Assembly: GCF_001556515.1 (NCBI RefSeq)
Contig: NZ_LSJA01000039.1
Location: 1 to 14,062, forward strand
Length of the DNA stretch: 14,062 nucleotides
Source of the DNA: Caulobacter sp. CCH9-E1
Lineage (GTDB): Bacteria > Pseudomonadota > Alphaproteobacteria > Caulobacterales > Caulobacteraceae
Direction of reading: 5' to 3'
Shown here: positions 13,431-14,062 of the stretch, in pieces
Layout of the letters: each line of letters starts with the position of its first letter
Numbering within the stretch: position 1 is the first letter of the stretch
Program-made: the position numbers and the translations under genes
Notes under the pieces: model-generated
Told to the model about the DNA's origin: nothing
Databases searched by the model: none
What the model saw: only the letters and a program-made list of their open reading frames with translations

Positions 13431-14062
13431 GATACATGCTCAAGTCGCTTGAGAATCAAGAGCGCTCCCGCGAGCTGGGAAAAACGCAGCCGAAAGGTTC
13501 TTGCGGCCCAGCCATCGGATCCTTCGGCGCTGCATAACATCGGCCCGGTCGCCACGAACACCGACCGGTCGGAAGCCGCGATCCAAGGCGCCAGTTCAGT
13601 CATCACACGGCCATCCTGATGGCCTGGCCGGCATCTATCGCGTCACCTTCCACAAGCTTGAGCGCAGGCGGGTGTCTCTTATCGCGCGGCACTGACAGTT
13701 GCACTTTGCGGCTACAATCAAAATGTCTACGCCGGTTAGAGATGTCGCTGAGTTCGCCGACTAGAGGCCGGCCGAAGGGCAGGCGCGCAGCCCTCAGCTA
13801 GCGCAGCGACCGCCCGCCCGGCCGGCCGGCGCACGGGCGATCCGCCGAAAAGCTTGTTCGAGCGCGCCGGCAGGCGCGCGAGCACGTAGCTCAGTCCAGT
13901 CCGAACATGTGAGCCGGCTGGTCACGACGCCTCGGCGCCTTCGACGTGCGCTTCGCCGGCGGCGGGGTGTCCTGGTATCCTCCATTCGCTCGTGCTTACC
14001 GCTATGAGGCCTCACCTCAAGGTTTGTGCGCTAAACCTCGGCTAAAAGTACGAACCAAGAAC
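13431..14062. other. Gene-poor right end with TPR-like remnant and inverted repeats
   Basis: No complete gene is evident in 632 bases. The part next to the FTR1 gene should contain its promoter and has overlapping inverted repeats of CTTGA/TCAAG at 13439-13460. One plus-strand segment, 13485-13586, reads like a TPR unit (separate entry). A GC-rich hairpin GCGCGCC/GGCGCGC sits at 13862-13879. The remaining frames are Arg/Ser-rich and have no ribosome site. Confidence 0.5.
13485..13586 (+). pseudogene. Possible TPR-repeat remnant
   Basis: The 34 codons include RKVLAAQPSDPSALHNIG and then TDRSEAAIQ. This follows the tetratricopeptide pattern, in which one helix ends in Leu-x-x-x-P, then a helix ALxNxG, then a charged turn and AA; the length equals one TPR unit. 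There is no start codon or ribosome site, and the frame ends at 13619. It looks like a fragment of a decayed TPR protein gene, but a single unit is weak evidence. Confidence 0.3.

Noticed and set aside
13882..13900. tRNA-like string CACGTAGCTCAG
   Set aside because: It resembles a tRNA D-arm start, but no GAGC partner, anticodon stem, T-loop or acceptor pairing follows at the right distances.
13794..14015. Arg-rich minus-strand open frame at the right end
   Set aside because: Runs of Arg from GC-rich sequence, no ribosome site and no domain pattern.

Overview
The window looks like a piece of a GC-rich alphaproteobacterial chromosome, most likely from the Caulobacteraceae (Caulobacter/Phenylobacterium/Brevundimonas type). 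I infer this from the strong G/C bias at third codon positions, the TonB-dependent receptor with an EEVVVTAEKRE TonB box, the sequence character of FlgC, and promoter-like GGAAC-N17-GTT sites of the alphaproteobacterial general stress sigma factor. The genus is an inference and was not tested by any search.

Layout. The left edge (1-51, minus) is the N-terminus of an OmpR-type response regulator. Positions 52-387 hold only a probable decayed gene that runs into a secreted Gly/His-rich protein (388-822). Next come a DUF2188-like small protein (942-1202) and a single-domain CheY-like receiver (1245-1628), which converge on a lone flgC (1774-2193, minus). A 43-nt near-perfect palindrome (2300-2342) separates flgC from a secreted NTF2-like protein (2396-2905, minus). 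Divergent from that lies a 419-aa protein with a helix-hairpin-helix segment and a PD-(D/E)xK-like nuclease domain (2987-4246). It converges, with an 8-nt overlap, on an ECF sigma factor gene split by an in-frame amber codon into a sigma2 half and a sigma4 half (4239-4826, minus). A CusF-like periplasmic protein that has lost ligand residues follows (4947-5318, minus), then a 510-base gene-poor stretch and a 53-aa small protein (5829-5990).

The right half begins with a second NTF2-like paralogue (6245-6706) and a TonB-dependent receptor (6765-8864), both on the minus strand with a strong hairpin between them. Divergent from the receptor are a type III polyketide synthase (9111-10184) and an ICMT-family methyltransferase (10181-10672) whose start overlaps the synthase stop. 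This is the BpsA-BpsB / SrsA-SrsB arrangement that makes and methylates alkylpyrone or alkylresorcinol lipids. A DUF305 membrane protein (10896-11393) then converges on a cytochrome c-FTR1 iron permease (11451-13388, minus), which has a Fur-box-like palindrome just upstream. The last 630 bases hold no convincing gene, only a TPR-like remnant.

How the genes may fit together. Several products (the CusF-like protein, DUF305 protein, FTR1 permease, the two NTF2-like proteins, the TonB receptor, the Gly/His-rich protein and perhaps the edge response regulator) belong to families often seen in envelope metal handling. The window reads as an accessory metal-homeostasis and envelope-stress region with some decay: split sigma factor, frameshifted remnant, isolated flgC. 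The type III PKS-methyltransferase pair, with a stress-sigma promoter candidate, would fit production of membrane phenolic or pyrone lipids under stress. These links are inference from gene content and neighbourhood. The least described item is the HhH/PD-(D/E)xK protein.
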